Below are positions 62,273 through 64,000 of a DNA stretch of 64,000 nt, in pieces. The position numbers were made by a program, and so were the translations under genes. The stretch is taken from NCBI RefSeq assembly GCF_017873605.1, contig NZ_JAGGKI010000018.1, forward strand, positions 1-64,000. Reading direction: 5' to 3'. Position 1 is the first letter of the stretch. The number at the start of each line of letters is the position of its first letter. This DNA comes from Paenibacillus lactis (GTDB taxonomy: Bacteria; Bacillota; Bacilli; Paenibacillales; Paenibacillaceae). The notes beneath the pieces are model-generated. The model saw only the letters and a program-made list of their open reading frames with translations. It ran no database searches and was not told the DNA's origin.

Positions 62273-64000
62273 CCGCCTTCCAATTATGTCGTTTAAAGCT
62301 GTTGCGGTCAAACGTTTTACCCTCAATTGGGTCAAAGATGTCCATACTATATCGATCAACGGTGACCCGTCCTTCAAACATTTTCCTAATTATAATCTTA
62401 TTCCCTGCCTTAAGACTGGTTGCAACGCCAGTAATCCCACCTACATACATGGCAGATATGGTATCACCTGCTTCAAGTTTTGAGCCTCGACATACAGCGT
62501 TGTCCAACAGGAAAATGATATTCCCTGCTGAATAGAGATCACATTGAATAACTCCTTCTTTTCGAATCAGGATATCTCCATTGGACTTTAATGTTGAGTT
62601 CTGTCCTTGGTTAACATTAATCTGCACATGGGATTCCTGACTTAAGGCAACTCTCATGAATGCTTCTTTTAAAATCCGAACAAAATCTTCCATACGAGGT
62701 GCTGTCATAACTTCAACAATTTTGGGGGGCTGTAAGAATAACTCCAAGTAATATTTTAATTGCTGTAGATTATCTATATTATAAGTCTGTAAACTTGAAA
62801 CAACTTCAAGCAGTTCCTTTACGAGATCCCGGACTTGCTGGAATTTACTCTCTGTAATTAACAACAACACTTGTCCGTACCGCACCTGCTTGTTTTTTTT
62901 ACTGATTTCATATATCAATATCCTTACGTTTTCCATCATTATTTCTAGAATTTCTATCAACTGTTTAGAGCTATTATAGAGCCTGTTGTAGAACATACCA
63001 AAATACCCGGAATATAAATGACTTCCAATGAAGCTCCCCTTCACTGCAATACTGCCGGTAGCTGTTAATGTCGAGTTGAAAACACTGCCAGACACATAAA
63101 TGTTACCGAGGGATTCAATAATCATGTTATCCATAACATCGCCATGAACGATCACATCACCAGCAAACACGATATTACCTGTTTGTAAATCAACATTACC
63201 GGGTACTATATAAGCGGTGTTGATATCAAAATATTTAATATGATTACCTGTGACTCGAGGTCTCCCCTCTTTCCGAGCGATGACGATGAAATCTGATGTG
63301 ATTTCTACATTATCCTTACCAGTAATGCGAATCTCCTTGACTGGATCGGGAAGCAGCACATTGCCAAATACATCATACCCTGTCAGTCCTTCAACTACCG
63401 GTGTCTTCTTAGCAATGACATCACCGCTCTTAACAGAGGGAATGTTCATATGATTTTTATAATCCATTACTCCTCGTACCTCGTTAAAGATGTTTTCAAT
63501 ATTTTCAGAGAAGAACAGTTCCAGTAGTGCATCCTCACCTTGAACGGGTGCCTTACCTCTTCCGATTATTATTGGTTTAAAAGAAGGTTGCAGGATTTCG
63601 GCCTGAATCGCTGCTACATCAAGATTCATTTTAATGTTCATATTTTCAACTATCGTAAGAATATCCTGTAGGTTTACAATTTCTAAAATAATATTTAAAT
63701 CTTCCTCTGCAGTGAGTGTTACATTCAATGAGGGAGTCTTCTGTTCTAACAACCACGCACACCTCTGTATGCGATTTATGGTCAAATAGGCTTCTAATTT
63801 ATCTTCTGAGACCGATACCTCAAATAGAGAATTCTCTTCAATCTTCCACTCTACCACACTCTCAGAAGAAACCTTCGTTTCCTTTCTGATCTCTTGGCCA
63901 TCCACCAACAGTTTAACAGGCGAGTTTGCTTTAATAGTCGGGAATTGGCCACCATTGGTTGGGTTTCCTACGATGATTTTCCCATGTTCCACCTTAATAT
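62259..64000 (-). CDS. FapA/DUF342-family protein, probably partial
   Basis: At least 577 residues. The protein has the FapA layout: an N-terminal domain ('VKLLVDGQEI...'), then a repetitive right-handed beta-helix ('VPGNVDLQTGNIVFAGDVIVHGDVMDNMIIESLGNIYVSGSVFNSTLTATGSIAVKGSFIGS'), a helical insert (~340-440), and a second helix of the same kind ('LKSNGDILIRKEGVIQCDLYSAGNIIFL'). Such proteins are linked to flagellar and surface-signalling loci but lack a defined activity. The frame is open to the window edge; GTG 63992 has AAGGTGG only 1 nt away, so the true start is probably just outside. Coupled to the HD-GYP gene by overlap. Confidence 0.8.
   Translation of the reverse strand, partial: IKVEHGKIIVGNPTNGGQFPTIKANSPVKLLVDGQEIRKETKVSSESVVEWKIEENSLFEVSVSEDKLEAYLTINRIQRCAWLLEQKTPSLNVTLTAEEDLNIILEIVNLQDILTIVENMNIKMNLDVAAIQAEILQPSFKPIIIGRGKAPVQGEDALLELFFSENIENIFNEVRGVMDYKNHMNIPSVKSGDVIAKKTPVVEGLTGYDVFGNVLLPDPVKEIRITGKDNVEITSDFIVIARKEGRPRVTGNHIKYFDINTAYIVPGNVDLQTGNIVFAGDVIVHGDVMDNMIIESLGNIYVSGSVFNSTLTATGSIAVKGSFIGSHLYSGYFGMFYNRLYNSSKQLIEILEIMMENVRILIYEISKKNKQVRYGQVLLLITESKFQQVRDLVKELLEVVSSLQTYNIDNLQQLKYYLELFLQPPKIVEVMTAPRMEDFVRILKEAFMRVALSQESHVQINVNQGQNSTLKSNGDILIRKEGVIQCDLYSAGNIIFLLDNAVCRGSKLEAGDTISAMYVGGITGVATSLKAGNKIIIRKMFEGRVTVDRYSMDIFDPIEGKTFDRNSFKRHNWKAGDSY

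Noticed and set aside
1..64000. tRNA, rRNA, riboswitch, insertion-sequence or prophage features
   Set aside because: I looked for tRNA-like cloverleaves, T-box or other riboswitch cores, transposase motifs and paired terminal repeats and could not support any by eye; a covariance-model scan would be decisive.

Overview
The window looks like a chromosomal segment of a Paenibacillus-type endospore-forming Firmicute. The evidence is three loci of GerA/GerB/GerC spore-germination receptor genes, strong AGGAGG ribosome-binding sites with frequent GTG/TTG starts, and sugar importers of the LplB/YtcP/YtcQ class with no ATPase gene of their own. Other typical genes are a YesN-like membrane AraC regulator, a stand-alone nitric oxide synthase oxygenase and malate:quinone oxidoreductase. 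I saw no rRNA, tRNA, CRISPR array, insertion sequence or prophage.

Layout. 1-7.1 kb holds an orphan GerA N-terminal domain, a secreted DUF3889 protein, a membrane histidine kinase with a degenerate GGDEF module, a VanW protein, a CtaG-like protein with a DUF2243 partner, and a quinone-type oxidoreductase whose upstream region carries a 35-bp palindrome. 7.4-14.3 kb is sugar import locus 1: AraC-type sensor/regulator, two permeases, a binding lipoprotein and a TIM-barrel sugar isomerase/epimerase. 14.7-17.2 kb holds Rrf2 regulator, luciferase-like monooxygenase and DUF4184 genes. 17.3-21.1 kb is an intact gerB-gerA-gerC operon on the minus strand, followed by a gene-poor AT-rich stretch with four copies of TTAAT-N3-ATTAA.

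21.9-44.3 kb is a large glycan-use locus. It contains a secreted GxGYxYP protein, a GntR/LacI hybrid regulator, an unassigned TIM-barrel hydrolase-like protein, a GH38 alpha-mannosidase, importer 2 (two permeases and a lipoprotein), a GtaA-like DUF4965/DUF5127/DUF1793 protein, a GH106-like hydrolase and importer 3 (MalF/MalG-type permeases and a lipoprotein). AT-rich palindromes overlap three promoters around the regulator, suggesting that it controls the first genes of the locus. The genes make sense as one pathway: secreted or surface processing, import by two different ABC systems using a shared ATPase encoded elsewhere, and intracellular cleavage by hydrolases that lack signal peptides. 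The substrate cannot be read from sequence; alpha-mannose-containing and possibly rhamnose-containing glycans are candidates.

44.4-52.8 kb holds two head-to-tail germination operons on the minus strand (gerA-gerB-small membrane gene-gerC, then gerA-gerC-gerB). One gerA and one gerB there are each broken by a single-base frameshift. 53.1-60.1 kb carries plus-strand genes: an M16C peptidase, mqo, nos and an alpha/beta hydrolase. From about 60.2 kb to the end the sequence becomes visibly richer in A+T and encodes a minus-strand set: FapA/DUF342 protein (running off the window edge), HD-GYP protein, XRE regulator and GAF protein.

All calls come from reading the sequence and family knowledge; no database search was run.
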